From: VXPQ01 sp964608315
Lineage (GTDB): Bacteria > Bacteroidota > Rhodothermia > Rhodothermales > VXPQ01
Direction of reading: 5' to 3'
DNA length: 64,000 bases
Assembly: GCA_964608315.1 (NCBI GenBank)
Contig: CAZSNF010000004.1
Coordinates: 105,651-169,650, forward strand
Positions 16,966 to 25,141 of the stretch are shown here, one piece after another (the stretch's first letter is position 1; each line of letters opens with the position of its first letter). The position numbers were made by a program, and so were the translations under genes. A model generated the notes under the pieces. That model was not told the origin of the DNA and did not search any database. It saw nothing but the letters and a program-made list of their open reading frames with translations.

Positions 16966-17652
16966 TCAAGAGGCGTCCCGCTTTATTCCGGCTGCGCCAG
17001 ATTCCGCCAATTCCCGCATCGTATCCCTGAAATAGCAGAAACTGGGCGATTTATTGGCGTCTACATCCATGTGGGGAGTGATTTTTTCTGCCCATTTGGA
17101 TTTTTCTCTTCCCACAGTTTGCCAACCTCGCGCCTCCAGTTTCTTTGCCCCGCCTGCGAATACAGCATCGGCCAGCAGTTCCCAGGTTCCGCAGATCGAG
17201 TCGTTTTTGTAGCGATTGAGTATTTGGTCTTTGGCTTTCGGATAGGCCGCCTTGATGGCGGGAAGGTCGCCGAGCAGCCATGCCTCGCCTTCTTCTATGG
17301 CGATGCAGAACCGGGTTTCCGGCTTGGGGTCACACGAATTCAGTACGCTGAAAAGTTCTTGCCGGAATGCTTTCAGGCACTTGTTATCCAAATCACAGAT
17401 CAGGATTATCGCGGCCGCAACATCGGTGGAATGGGCGGGAAATGCTTTTCCGTATGCCCTGAGCAACTTGGGCAGATTGTTCAACAGGAATTTGCTCCTT
17501 GCCGAGACGGCGTCTGTCAGATTATTGGGAATATGCCCCAAGCCTTTGTAAGGATGAATCTTGCACGTATCCTGCTTGCTGACGATTTTCGGGATCAGAA
17601 CTTCAAGCGCCTTGCCCCCGGACCGATCCTCGACGAGTACTTCAAAGTGCAT
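16966..17652 (-). CDS. DUF4276 (TOPRIM-like) partner of AAA ATPase
   Basis: 228 residues. The N-terminal 'VLVEDRSGGKAL' and the later 'ILICDLDNKC' are acidic clusters resembling the metal site of TOPRIM-like folds, and 'AIEEGEAWLLGD' is typical of DUF4276 proteins. Its start lies 4 bp after the stop of the AAA_21 ATPase, so the pair forms an operon. ATPase plus DUF4276/RloB-type pairs resemble a split OLD-family nuclease and include abortive-infection modules such as AbiL-like pairs. Role as nuclease effector inferred. Confidence 0.72.
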   Translation of the reverse strand: MHFEVLVEDRSGGKALEVLIPKIVSKQDTCKIHPYKGLGHIPNNLTDAVSARSKFLLNNLPKLLRAYGKAFPAHSTDVAAAIILICDLDNKCLKAFRQELFSVLNSCDPKPETRFCIAIEEGEAWLLGDLPAIKAAYPKAKDQILNRYKNDSICGTWELLADAVFAGGAKKLEARGWQTVGREKSKWAEKITPHMDVDANKSPSFCYFRDTMRELAESGAAGIKRDAS

Positions 17653-17656
17653 TGGG

Positions 17657-18973
17657 TCACCTCGGATCGAGATAGTCGCTGTACCAGAGACCGCCCAGCG
17701 GCAATTCTTCCGCGACCATATTGTTCACGAGCGGATCGTCGCTTGCCCGGCGGATCGTCGAAAAGCCGTCGACGCCCTTTTCCAGAATCCAGACCTCATT
17801 CGGCTCAAGGGCGTCGACCAGATATGGTTGATGTGTTGTAACGAAAACTTGTGAACCGCCCTTGCGTTCACTGGCGTGTTCGCGAAATTCGTCGGCCAGT
17901 GTCTCAAGCAGTTTGTGATACAGGCCATTTTCCGGCTCTTCGATGCAGAGAAACGGGGGAGGGGTTGGATCTTCGAGCAGCAGTAAGTGAGCGAATACCT
18001 TCAATGTCCCGTCGGACATTTGCTGGGCGTAGAAAGGGTCCTGAAAGCCTTTGTCGTTGAAGCGGAGAAGCAATCGGCCGTCGCTTGTCTTTTCCGTATC
18101 TATTTGGTCCACGCCCGGGATTTTGCCGGCGATATTTTCCAGAATAGACCGAAAGCGCTGCGGGTATTCGCGCTCCATAAATTGCACGACATTGCCGAGG
18201 TTGTCGCCGTGGGTATTGAGATGTCTTTGAGGGCCAGCCAATGGCAGGCTGCGCGCGGCGTCTGGAGTAAAATAGCTGAGGTGCCATCCCTCCACGAATT
18301 GGCGAAACGCGGAAATGCGCGGATGTTCTTTCAGGTTTCCGAGCGTGGCGATGCTGAGTTTGCGTCGATCTTCCAGATTCAATTCGATACTCTCCGTTTC
18401 ATTCGGCTCTTCTCGTCTGGCTATTCTGCTTAATTTTTCCCATTCTGCCTCTTTGATTGCATATAGGGGAATCCTGCCAATAATTCGGTCAAAGTCTTCT
18501 CGCGTATATCCTTCCTTGCCTGCCCATACCCATCCCTTGCCATCCTGAAGCAACAAAAACGAAAAAGGTTGGCCCCGTTTTTGACCACGTCGTCTCTGCC
18601 TGAAACGTTCTCGCAGTACGTAGGGCCGCCCGGATTTGTCCGTATCGATAGCGACTTCATAGGTAATGGGCCGAGCATTTCCATGTTCTCTATAATATAC
18701 CTCGAACTCAATGGGGCCTGTCGCCCCCTGCGTTCGCATTTTCTCGAATCCTCCACGTCCTTGCCTATCGCAGGCCTCCTCCACACCGACCTTGAGTGCA
18801 TCCGCGAGAAATCCAAATGCATCGAACAAGGCGCTTTTTCCCACGCCGTTTTTGCCGATTACTGCCGTCATAGGAGTAAGCGGCTGGCCTTTTGGTTGGT
18901 TCCAAAGACGCCCCAGCGTTACCTCCTTGAGTGATTTGAAGTTTTTTACCCGAAACCCTTCTATTCTGGCCAT
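17657..18973 (-). CDS. AAA_21/OLD-like ABC-type ATPase
   Basis: 438 residues. It opens with 'GFRVKNFKSLKEV', typical of SMC/RecF-like ATPases. Walker A IGKNGVGKS, the signature-like 'QQMSDGTLKVFAHLLLL' region, Walker B 'FLCIEEPENGL' and an H-loop ('VTTHQPYLVDAL') occur in the expected order. It should act as a DNA- or damage-responsive ATP switch for the DUF4276 protein encoded 4 bp downstream. It forms a second two-gene defence-type module in the island, pointing opposite to the PIN operon. High confidence in the ATPase, moderate in the defence role. Confidence 0.8.
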   Translation of the reverse strand: MARIEGFRVKNFKSLKEVTLGRLWNQPKGQPLTPMTAVIGKNGVGKSALFDAFGFLADALKVGVEEACDRQGRGGFEKMRTQGATGPIEFEVYYREHGNARPITYEVAIDTDKSGRPYVLRERFRQRRRGQKRGQPFSFLLLQDGKGWVWAGKEGYTREDFDRIIGRIPLYAIKEAEWEKLSRIARREEPNETESIELNLEDRRKLSIATLGNLKEHPRISAFRQFVEGWHLSYFTPDAARSLPLAGPQRHLNTHGDNLGNVVQFMEREYPQRFRSILENIAGKIPGVDQIDTEKTSDGRLLLRFNDKGFQDPFYAQQMSDGTLKVFAHLLLLEDPTPPPFLCIEEPENGLYHKLLETLADEFREHASERKGGSQVFVTTHQPYLVDALEPNEVWILEKGVDGFSTIRRASDDPLVNNMVAEELPLGGLWYSDYLDPR

Positions 18974-19055
18974 GGCGCTCTGTGCGTTGAACTGGATTTT
19001 CCGTCCGTGTAGTTCGCGGGATCGCCCGCGGGATCGCCGCCGCCCGCTCTACCCC

Positions 19056-20054
19056 TCAAAACCAGTACTTCAGATTCACCGTCAAGGCCTGGTAGCTGAC
19101 GTCGGCGAACGTCAGGTCTGAGTCGAACGGCGTTGCGCCGTCGGCCTGCACTGGCGCGTGGCTGCGGATGGTTTCCCAGACTGCATAGCCGGTAACGTCG
19201 CCGATCAGGGCCCAGCGCAACGTTACGCCGACCGAAGTACGTTCGCTCAGCGCATAGTCGACGCCGGCCAGTCCCTGGAATCCGAATACGGTATCGCTAA
19301 CCTTCGCGTCCATGATGCTGGCGGTTCCCGCCGCGGCTTGCCTGGCGCTTTCGGGCCAGTCCGGGGTGAATTCGACCTGCAGGTATTCTGCCTCCGGCTT
19401 GCGCAAAAATTGCGCGTAGTAGCTCAGTTTCGTAACGGCCATCCCGGCGCCTGCGCCGATATAGGGCGTCCATCTCGAGTCGTTCAGGAAGTCGTAGTAC
19501 GCATTGACGAAGAACTGATGGGCCCTGAAATCCCCGATCCACTCGTGAGGCGGATGATCGGTGCTCCACTCCGAGCTTTTGGCCGGGAGCGACGTGCTGG
19601 TGGTGCCGCCGATCGGTTTCATGTCGTCGCCCATGTAGCGGTGCAGGTATTCTGCCTCGAACCGCAGTCCGCCCATCCCGTAGCCGACAGTGAATCCGCT
19701 AACGATCCCGCTGCCCGGTTCAAGTTCGTTGTCCGAAAGTATGGCGGGCGTGTTGTCGATGCACGCCGGGTCGCTGCTTGGCGGGCTTGCCGGCGGCGAG
19801 TAGAGCAGTACGTCGCAGCGCGTCGGGTGGCTGGTTGCGCCAAGCGTCGAGTGGATGACGGAGGATTGGGCGACCCCGAGTTGCAGTCCGGCGTAGGCCC
19901 CGTTGCGGGGAGCGTTTTGCGCGGAGGCCGGGCCGCCGACGAAGGGCAGGCACAGTGCGGCGATCAGCGCGCCCCGCAAGAATGGCGAAGATTTTTTGCG
20001 TCGGGTTTGCACGGGGGCGCTGGCGTTTGCGGTTGTTGTGGAATCGTTGCTCAT
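19056..20054 (-). CDS. Outer-membrane beta-barrel protein
   Basis: 332 residues. After a 25-residue cationic extension, a hydrophobic segment ending ASAQ gives a signal peptide. The mature part alternates polar and hydrophobic residues ('GAYAGLQLGVAQ', 'TPYIGAGAGMAV', 'FQGLAGVDYAL', 'SVGVTLRWALIG') and ends in 'YWF', the terminal aromatic expected of an Omp85-inserted barrel. Similar 8-stranded proteins (OmpA-like/Omp_b-brl) serve structural or adhesive roles. A cysteine pair in an extracellular-loop-like region (around 80-100) may form a disulfide. Specific function unknown. Confidence 0.7.
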   Translation of the reverse strand: MSNDSTTTANASAPVQTRRKKSSPFLRGALIAALCLPFVGGPASAQNAPRNGAYAGLQLGVAQSSVIHSTLGATSHPTRCDVLLYSPPASPPSSDPACIDNTPAILSDNELEPGSGIVSGFTVGYGMGGLRFEAEYLHRYMGDDMKPIGGTTSTSLPAKSSEWSTDHPPHEWIGDFRAHQFFVNAYYDFLNDSRWTPYIGAGAGMAVTKLSYYAQFLRKPEAEYLQVEFTPDWPESARQAAAGTASIMDAKVSDTVFGFQGLAGVDYALSERTSVGVTLRWALIGDVTGYAVWETIRSHAPVQADGATPFDSDLTFADVSYQALTVNLKYWF

Positions 20055-20081
20055 GTTGCCGTTCCCGCAGGCAACCCGGTA

Positions 20082-21269
20082 TTACGCCTGACGTTGCTCT
20101 GGTTCCGGTTCGTCCGAGAATATATGGATGTATGGGGCGTAGCGGAACCGGCGATTGCGCTGGTGTCCGGTGGCTTCTTCCAGTATCCCGGCGTCGACAA
20201 ATCGGGCAACGAGCTGATTTGCAGCAGTATAACTCGTTCCGATCATTTCCTGCACATTGGTAACGGAGAGGATAGGCAACCGGTACAAGCGTTCGAGAAC
20301 CTGCAGACCGTTCCCGGCGCTTCGTCCGAAATGTTCGGTAACGATGCTCCGATGCTTCTCTCGCAGTGTAAATATCCGCCGGACGCTTTCGACGGCCTCG
20401 TTGCTTACCTCCGCCACGCCCCGCAAAAAGAACGCGAGCCAGCCTTCCCAATCGCCGGCGTCCCGAATGGCTTGCAGCCGTTCGTAGTATTCCGTGCGAT
20501 GCTTTTTCAGAAAGATGGAAAGATAGAGGACAGGCTTGAGCAGGATTTCCTGTTGGCACAGAAAGAATGTGATGAGCAGTCTGCCTGTCCGACCATTTCC
20601 GTCCAGAAAGGGGTGAATAGCCTCGAACTGGGCATGCGCCATCCCAATGCGGAGAAGGGGTGCAATACGGTCGGAGGCGTGGAGAAATTTTTCCAGTTCG
20701 CCAAGTGCATTCGGCACTTCATGAGGCGGAGGGGGGACATAGGTGGCTTCGTTCAGTGTGCAACCGGCGGGCCCGATCCAGTTCCGGGAACGTCGTAATT
20801 CCCCGGGCTGAAGCATTCCTCCGCGTACGCCCCGCATCAGTCGTTCGTGGATTTCCCGAATGAGTCGGGTGGAAAGCGGCAGCGTGTGCAAGCGCTCCAA
20901 CCCGTAGTTCATCGCATTGACATAGTTGATGACCTCGTGTACGTCGCCCGGGCGGTTCGGGACAAAGATGTTTGCTTCGGCGTTCAGCACATCCTGCAGG
21001 GAACTCTGCGTTCCTTCGATCTGGCTCGAGAGCACGGCTTCTCGTCGCACGTACATGAATACGAACAGGTCAGGATCCGGCAAGGTCTGAATGGAGCCGT
21101 CCAATCGGCCCAGTGCGCGGTCGGCCCTGGAAAGTAACGTTTGCAGATTGTCCGCCATCTGTACGGGCGGGTTTGGAGGCAACGGCGCCGGGATGAAGGC
21201 GTGGTACCCCGACGACTGAGGTTCGTACCTCCCAGATCGACGGACTATATTTTGCGAGCGGTTATCCAT
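20082..21269 (-). CDS. Fic-family AMP-transferase with N-terminal inhibitory motif
   Basis: 395 residues. The Fic core HPFLDGNGRTGR at 219-230 is a complete active-site motif. 'SSQIEG' at 81-86 fits the (S/T)xxxE(G/N) autoinhibitory helix of class II Fic proteins. The C-terminal 90 residues look like a winged helix ('LSVTNVQEMIGTSYTAANQLVARFVDAGILEE' pattern), as in SoFic-type proteins. It should transfer AMP to protein hydroxyls when the inhibitory glutamate is displaced. Monocistronic; its upstream region holds a MITE-like element and a 40-bp tandem repeat. Confidence 0.88.
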   Translation of the reverse strand: MDNRSQNIVRRSGRYEPQSSGYHAFIPAPLPPNPPVQMADNLQTLLSRADRALGRLDGSIQTLPDPDLFVFMYVRREAVLSSQIEGTQSSLQDVLNAEANIFVPNRPGDVHEVINYVNAMNYGLERLHTLPLSTRLIREIHERLMRGVRGGMLQPGELRRSRNWIGPAGCTLNEATYVPPPPHEVPNALGELEKFLHASDRIAPLLRIGMAHAQFEAIHPFLDGNGRTGRLLITFFLCQQEILLKPVLYLSIFLKKHRTEYYERLQAIRDAGDWEGWLAFFLRGVAEVSNEAVESVRRIFTLREKHRSIVTEHFGRSAGNGLQVLERLYRLPILSVTNVQEMIGTSYTAANQLVARFVDAGILEEATGHQRNRRFRYAPYIHIFSDEPEPEQRQA

Positions 21270-21330
21270 GAATTATCCGTCCTGATGGTTTTTCTGCGGG
21301 TCCTGATTGACCGTTATATGCAAGATATCC

Positions 21331-21592
21331 TTAAGGAACCTCTGATTAATTCTGCAAAGTTCAGAGGCTGCGCGGGGCGCTCTGGCAAGGAATGACGAAG
21401 CAATGCGGCAGGCCCCGCATAATGAGGAATGACGCGGCCAGCGCGTTCCTCGCGGCCTCCCGAAGGGCGCTTCGCGTCCGCCATGCCCGAATCCGTAGCG
21501 TATGCCGCTGATTGCAACGACGCCGTCATAATGTCACTGTACGCGCGAACGCGAAGCGCTGATCGAAGCAGAATTAATCAGAGGTTCCTTAA
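21331..21592 (+). mobile_element. MITE-like element copy A, 262 bp, with perfect 25-bp terminal inverted repeats
   Basis: The first 25 bp (TTAAGGAACCTCTGATTAAT...) are the exact reverse complement of the last 25 bp. It contains no coding region. The interior carries a second inverted repeat (GGCGCTCTGGC-type arms near one end) and phrases shared with the copies at 30912, 50690, 58241 and 63901. A TTAA begins and ends the element and could be target-derived. It lies upstream of the Fic gene and next to a 40-bp tandem repeat. Confidence 0.85.
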
Positions 21593-21612
21593 ATATAGCG
21601 AAAAATATACCT

Positions 21613-21755
21613 CATATGCAAGACAGCCTTTAACATGGCGGCTATCTCCATCCATGCGCAAGGTAGCATTTAACATGGATGTCATTTTCACCCATGCGCA
21701 AGGCACTCTTTAACATGGCGGCCATCTCCATCCATACGCAAGGCAGCCTTTAATA
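21613..21755. repeat. 40-bp tandem repeat, about 3.6 units
   Basis: Units begin at 21613, 21653, 21693 and 21733 with CATGCGCAAGGCAGCCTTTA-like sequence, followed by ACATGGCGGCCATCTCCATC. Units differ at a handful of positions. A further trace (ATATGCAAGATATCCTTAA) lies left of the MITE at about 21316, so the element may have landed inside the array. No spacer variety, so not CRISPR. Together with the MITE it fills the 620-bp gap between the Fic gene and the next gene. Confidence 0.8.
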
Positions 21756-21890
21756 CGACAAATCGCCGTGCGCAGTATCCCTTGCATATGACCCCTTCGC
21801 AGGCGTACCTTGACGGTTGGTCGCGCCGGGACGTTATGCAGGCCGCGCGTCCTTGAACCCTGCCCCCGTAACCAACCCTGCTTTGTCGCC

Positions 21891-22559
21891 ATGTATCGTT
21901 CCCTGCTTGCTTCGCTGTGCGCATCCGTTGCGCTGTTTCTGGTCGTTGCCCTTCCCGCCCAGGCCCAGGAGGACCTGGTGCGCCCGGAGGGGTGGCAGGT
22001 CCGGTTCGATAACCCGGAAGCATCCGAGGACGACCTGGAGATGTTCGTTTCCATGCCGCCCGGATGGCACGTGACTTCCGGCCCGGCGGCAATCTACTGG
22101 GGTCCGGATATGGAAGCGTCCGGCGAATACCGGATCGAAATGGAAGTCTACCTGTTCGATCCGGCGGGTCGCCGGGAGGCCTTCGGTATCTTTGTCGGCG
22201 GACAGGACCTGACGGGAGACGCCATCGAGTACACGTATTTTCTGCTGCGCGACGGGGGAGAATTCATTGTCAAGCGGCGGGAAGGAGTGGAAGCGCCCAC
22301 CATTCATCCCTGGACCGGACATGACGCCATTCTCGGCTGGTCTGATCGCGAAGAGGAAGCCGCCACCGTGAAGAATGTGCTCGCCATCGAGGCCGGCGCC
22401 GAAACGGCGCGCTTTTTCGTGAACGACGCGGAAGTGACCGCCCTGCCCCGGGCCGACCTCGGCATGGACGGCGTATTCGGCATGCGGGTAAACCATGCCC
22501 TCAATCTGCATGTATCGAGGCTGGAGACCGTGGCGCCGGGAGGGGAGGAAATGGAGTAG
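21891..22559 (+). CDS. Secreted protein with concanavalin/LamG-like (DUF1080-like) jelly-roll
   Basis: 222 residues from the ATG at 21891, which places a standard signal peptide (cleavage near AQA-Q) at the N-terminus. The mature part reads as beta strands with 'GWHVTSGPAAIYWGP', 'YRIEMEVYLF', 'FGIFVGGQDL', 'ARFFVNDAEV' and 'GVFGMRVNHALNLHVSRLE', the pattern of laminin-G or 3-keto-disaccharide hydrolase-like jelly-rolls found in secreted Bacteroidota proteins. No catalytic residues identified. A deleted duplicate lies at 24885, on the far side of the next gene. Function unknown. Confidence 0.7.
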   Translation: MYRSLLASLCASVALFLVVALPAQAQEDLVRPEGWQVRFDNPEASEDDLEMFVSMPPGWHVTSGPAAIYWGPDMEASGEYRIEMEVYLFDPAGRREAFGIFVGGQDLTGDAIEYTYFLLRDGGEFIVKRREGVEAPTIHPWTGHDAILGWSDREEEAATVKNVLAIEAGAETARFFVNDAEVTALPRADLGMDGVFGMRVNHALNLHVSRLETVAPGGEEME

Positions 22560-22849
22560 AGCGATCATCAGTCGATTGACAAGGTGCGCCCGGCAATGTG
22601 TCCTGCGATCAAGGGCCGCTGTACAAAACCGCACAAACCAAACGCCCTGTTCCTCTTAAAAACAGCCCCGGCGCCCGGTCGGGGAAGGTATTCCTTCGCG
22701 CGCTCGCTGCCGGCAATAAGTAAGGGTTTGATCCCGCGTACGCGCCGGAACTTTGGTGTTGGCATAACCTTGCTCAGACGCAACGAAAAGGATTGATTGC
22801 CTTATATTCGAGCAGGAATCTTTTTTCGGCAGTTTATGCATAGTTCGCA

Positions 22850-24865
22850 ATGAGCCAAATCCTTCCGATCAATCTCAACGACCTGCTGCATCAACGCTCG
22901 GTAGAGTCGGCGCGCGTAGAGTTCAAGGCCAGTTGGGATGAAAAAACCACGGCATATCAAGTCCTGAAAACCGTATGCGCTTTCGCCAACGATTATCAGG
23001 TTCTGAATGGCGGCTACATTATTATCGGTGTTGCCGAAGAGGACGGGCGGGCAGTTCTGCCGCCTGCCGGGATCAATGCCAAGGCCGTCGAAAAGGCGCA
23101 GAAGTGGTTACATGGACGCTGCAAAGCTATGAAACCCGCCTATTCCCCCATTTTTTCTACTGAGGTGGTGGAGGATCGGCATATCCTTGTGGTGTGGGCG
23201 CCGGCAAGCGATGCGGGCGCCCATCGCGCGCCGGACGCCAAGAATAATTGGAAATACTGGATACGGATAGGCCCTGAAACGGTCGATGCGGAAATACAGG
23301 GAAAGCTGAGCGATCTCCTTGAACAAAAAACGCGAGTGCCCTGGGATGATCGCGTAGCGCAGGAAGCATACCTCGAAGATATTCGCGAAACCAAGGTTCG
23401 CGAACACTTGCGCGATGTGAAGAGCGGCCTGTTCGGCATGCGCGATGCACACGAAATATACCGGCGCATGCTTCTTGTAAAGCCTGTCAACGAACACGAA
23501 GCCCCGCGCAACGTCGCACTGCTTTTCTTTTCGGAAGACCCCAAACGCTGGTTTACGGGTGCGAACATTGAAGTGGTCCGATTCGCCGCAGATCGCACGG
23601 GCAATGTGCAAGACGAACATTTTTTTCGCGGCCCGCTGGCCGATCAGGTACGAGATTGTTTACGATACCTTGAAGGCTTTTCGCAAGCCCACCTGCAAAA
23701 AGAGCGCGACCGCAGCCAGGTTCGCGGGTGGGTGAATTACCCACAGATCGCATTGCGGGAAGCTCTCGTCAATGCCGTGTATCATCGTAGTTACCGGGAG
23801 GATGCTGTCCAACCGACCAAGGTTTGGCTGCACCCTGACCGTATTGAGATAATCAGTTATCCTGGTCCGGTAGCCGGTATTGAAGAAGGTCATCTTGCTC
23901 CGGATGTCTCCGTACCTCCGGTACCTGCCCGTAATCGGCGGATCGCCGAATTTCTGAAGGAACTCAGGCTTGCCGAGGGGCGCCTGACCGGTTTGCCGAA
24001 AATTTATACCGCCATGGAGCAAAACGGGTCGCCGATTCCGTCTTTCGACTTTAGTCAGGACTATTTTCGGGTAACGTTGCCTGCGCATCCGGAATATGCC
24101 GCGGTGTCGGCAATTCAGGACGCGGCCTATCTTCGAACGGTTGGCAGTATAGACGATGCTTTCGAGCGCGTACGAAAAGCATGGGAGGCCAATCGTGCGT
24201 CGGCAGTGCTGTCGAACGAAATGATCCGCCTGTATGCGGATCGCGACAGGCTGGACGAAGCCGAATCCGTGTTTGAAGAGTTCAGGGAGCAGGCTCCGAA
24301 GTTCGCTGTCGCCAATGTCGCCAATACGCTGATTGAGGCGCTTATGGCGAGTAACAGGGAGAGCGACGCCAAGCGCTTGCTTGCCGATCTGTCAAACATT
24401 GCTTCGTTGCAGGACGCCATCGATTCGGCTATTCTTGCCCGGCGCCTGGGGGATCAGCAATCTGCGCATCGTTACTTTGTGCAAGCCGGGGATGCGATAT
24501 TTACCGATTCCCGAGCATTGCACGAATTTGCTCAAACGAAAATGCAACTTGCGCAAAAGGCGTATCGGGAAAAGAACCGAGATGTGAATCGTCGCCTTCT
24601 TATTGAAGCCCGGGGATTGCTGGAGCGTGTAATTCAGCTGGATGCTCCGGTTACTCGGCATGCCTGGGCTTGGCGCGATCATGCCCGTACGCTCGGAGGG
24701 CTCCGTGCGCCTGGCAACGAGGTGGAGGCTGCTTACGAGCAGGCGATACATCTTTTACCGGAAGAAAAGCGTTTCGCAGACGAGTTGAATACATTTCGGA
24801 ATCGGCGCCAACGCTACCGGACTCCCCGGAAGAATGGTCGCCGTCACAGAGGTCGTTCCGGATAG
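22850..24865 (+). CDS. AlbA_2 (Schlafen-type) ATP-binding protein with TPR-like C-terminus
   Basis: 671 residues. AlbA_2 domain at about 10-150 ('ESARVEFKASWDE', 'GGYIIIGVAEEDGR'). A HATPase_c_4-like segment lies at about 290-400 ('REALVNAVYHRSYRED', 'RLTGLPKIYTAMEQNG'). From about 430 to 640 come alternating helices that look like degenerate TPRs ('IDDAFERVRKAWEAN', 'RLDEAESVFEEFREQ'). AlbA_2 proteins are common in defence and mobile regions. It sits between an intact gene and a deleted copy of that gene, so it was probably involved in, or carried by, the rearrangement. The 290 bp before it show no gene. Not homologous beyond the N-terminal half to the 465-residue protein at 4543. Confidence 0.75.
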   Translation: MSQILPINLNDLLHQRSVESARVEFKASWDEKTTAYQVLKTVCAFANDYQVLNGGYIIIGVAEEDGRAVLPPAGINAKAVEKAQKWLHGRCKAMKPAYSPIFSTEVVEDRHILVVWAPASDAGAHRAPDAKNNWKYWIRIGPETVDAEIQGKLSDLLEQKTRVPWDDRVAQEAYLEDIRETKVREHLRDVKSGLFGMRDAHEIYRRMLLVKPVNEHEAPRNVALLFFSEDPKRWFTGANIEVVRFAADRTGNVQDEHFFRGPLADQVRDCLRYLEGFSQAHLQKERDRSQVRGWVNYPQIALREALVNAVYHRSYREDAVQPTKVWLHPDRIEIISYPGPVAGIEEGHLAPDVSVPPVPARNRRIAEFLKELRLAEGRLTGLPKIYTAMEQNGSPIPSFDFSQDYFRVTLPAHPEYAAVSAIQDAAYLRTVGSIDDAFERVRKAWEANRASAVLSNEMIRLYADRDRLDEAESVFEEFREQAPKFAVANVANTLIEALMASNRESDAKRLLADLSNIASLQDAIDSAILARRLGDQQSAHRYFVQAGDAIFTDSRALHEFAQTKMQLAQKAYREKNRDVNRRLLIEARGLLERVIQLDAPVTRHAWAWRDHARTLGGLRAPGNEVEAAYEQAIHLLPEEKRFADELNTFRNRRQRYRTPRKNGRRHRGRSG

Positions 24866-24884
24866 ATCGCCGACACGCCGATCC

Positions 24885-25082
24885 ATGCCGCCCGTATGGC
24901 ATGTGACTTCCGGCCCGGCGGCGATCTACTGGGGGCCGGATATGGAAGCCTTCGGCGTGTTCGGCATGCGGGTCAACCATGCCCTCAATCTGCATGTATC
25001 GAGGCTGGAAACCGCGGCGCCGGGAGGGGAGGAAATGGAGACGGAGGAGACGGAAATGGAAGAAGAGGACGAAGAGGATTAG
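24885..25082 (+). pseudogene. Internally deleted duplicate of the jelly-roll gene at 21891
   Basis: Translation reads WHVTSGPAAIYWGPDMEA and then jumps directly to GVFGMRVNHALNLHVSRLE, joining two parts of the 21891 protein that are about 110 residues apart there. The 5' third, including the signal peptide, is missing. The tail gained an acidic run of Glu/Asp after GGEEME. Nucleotide identity of the retained parts is high, so the duplication looks recent. The open frame (65 residues) is unlikely to be functional. Confidence 0.85.
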
Positions 25083-25141
25083 CGCGTTTATTCCGTTTCC
25101 GTTTTTCCGGAGGCCCTCTATTTCGCAAGGGAAGGGCGCAC

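Noticed and set aside
21613..21755. 40-bp repeats as CRISPR or a leader
   Set aside because: Whole units repeat, including the part that would be a spacer; no cas genes.
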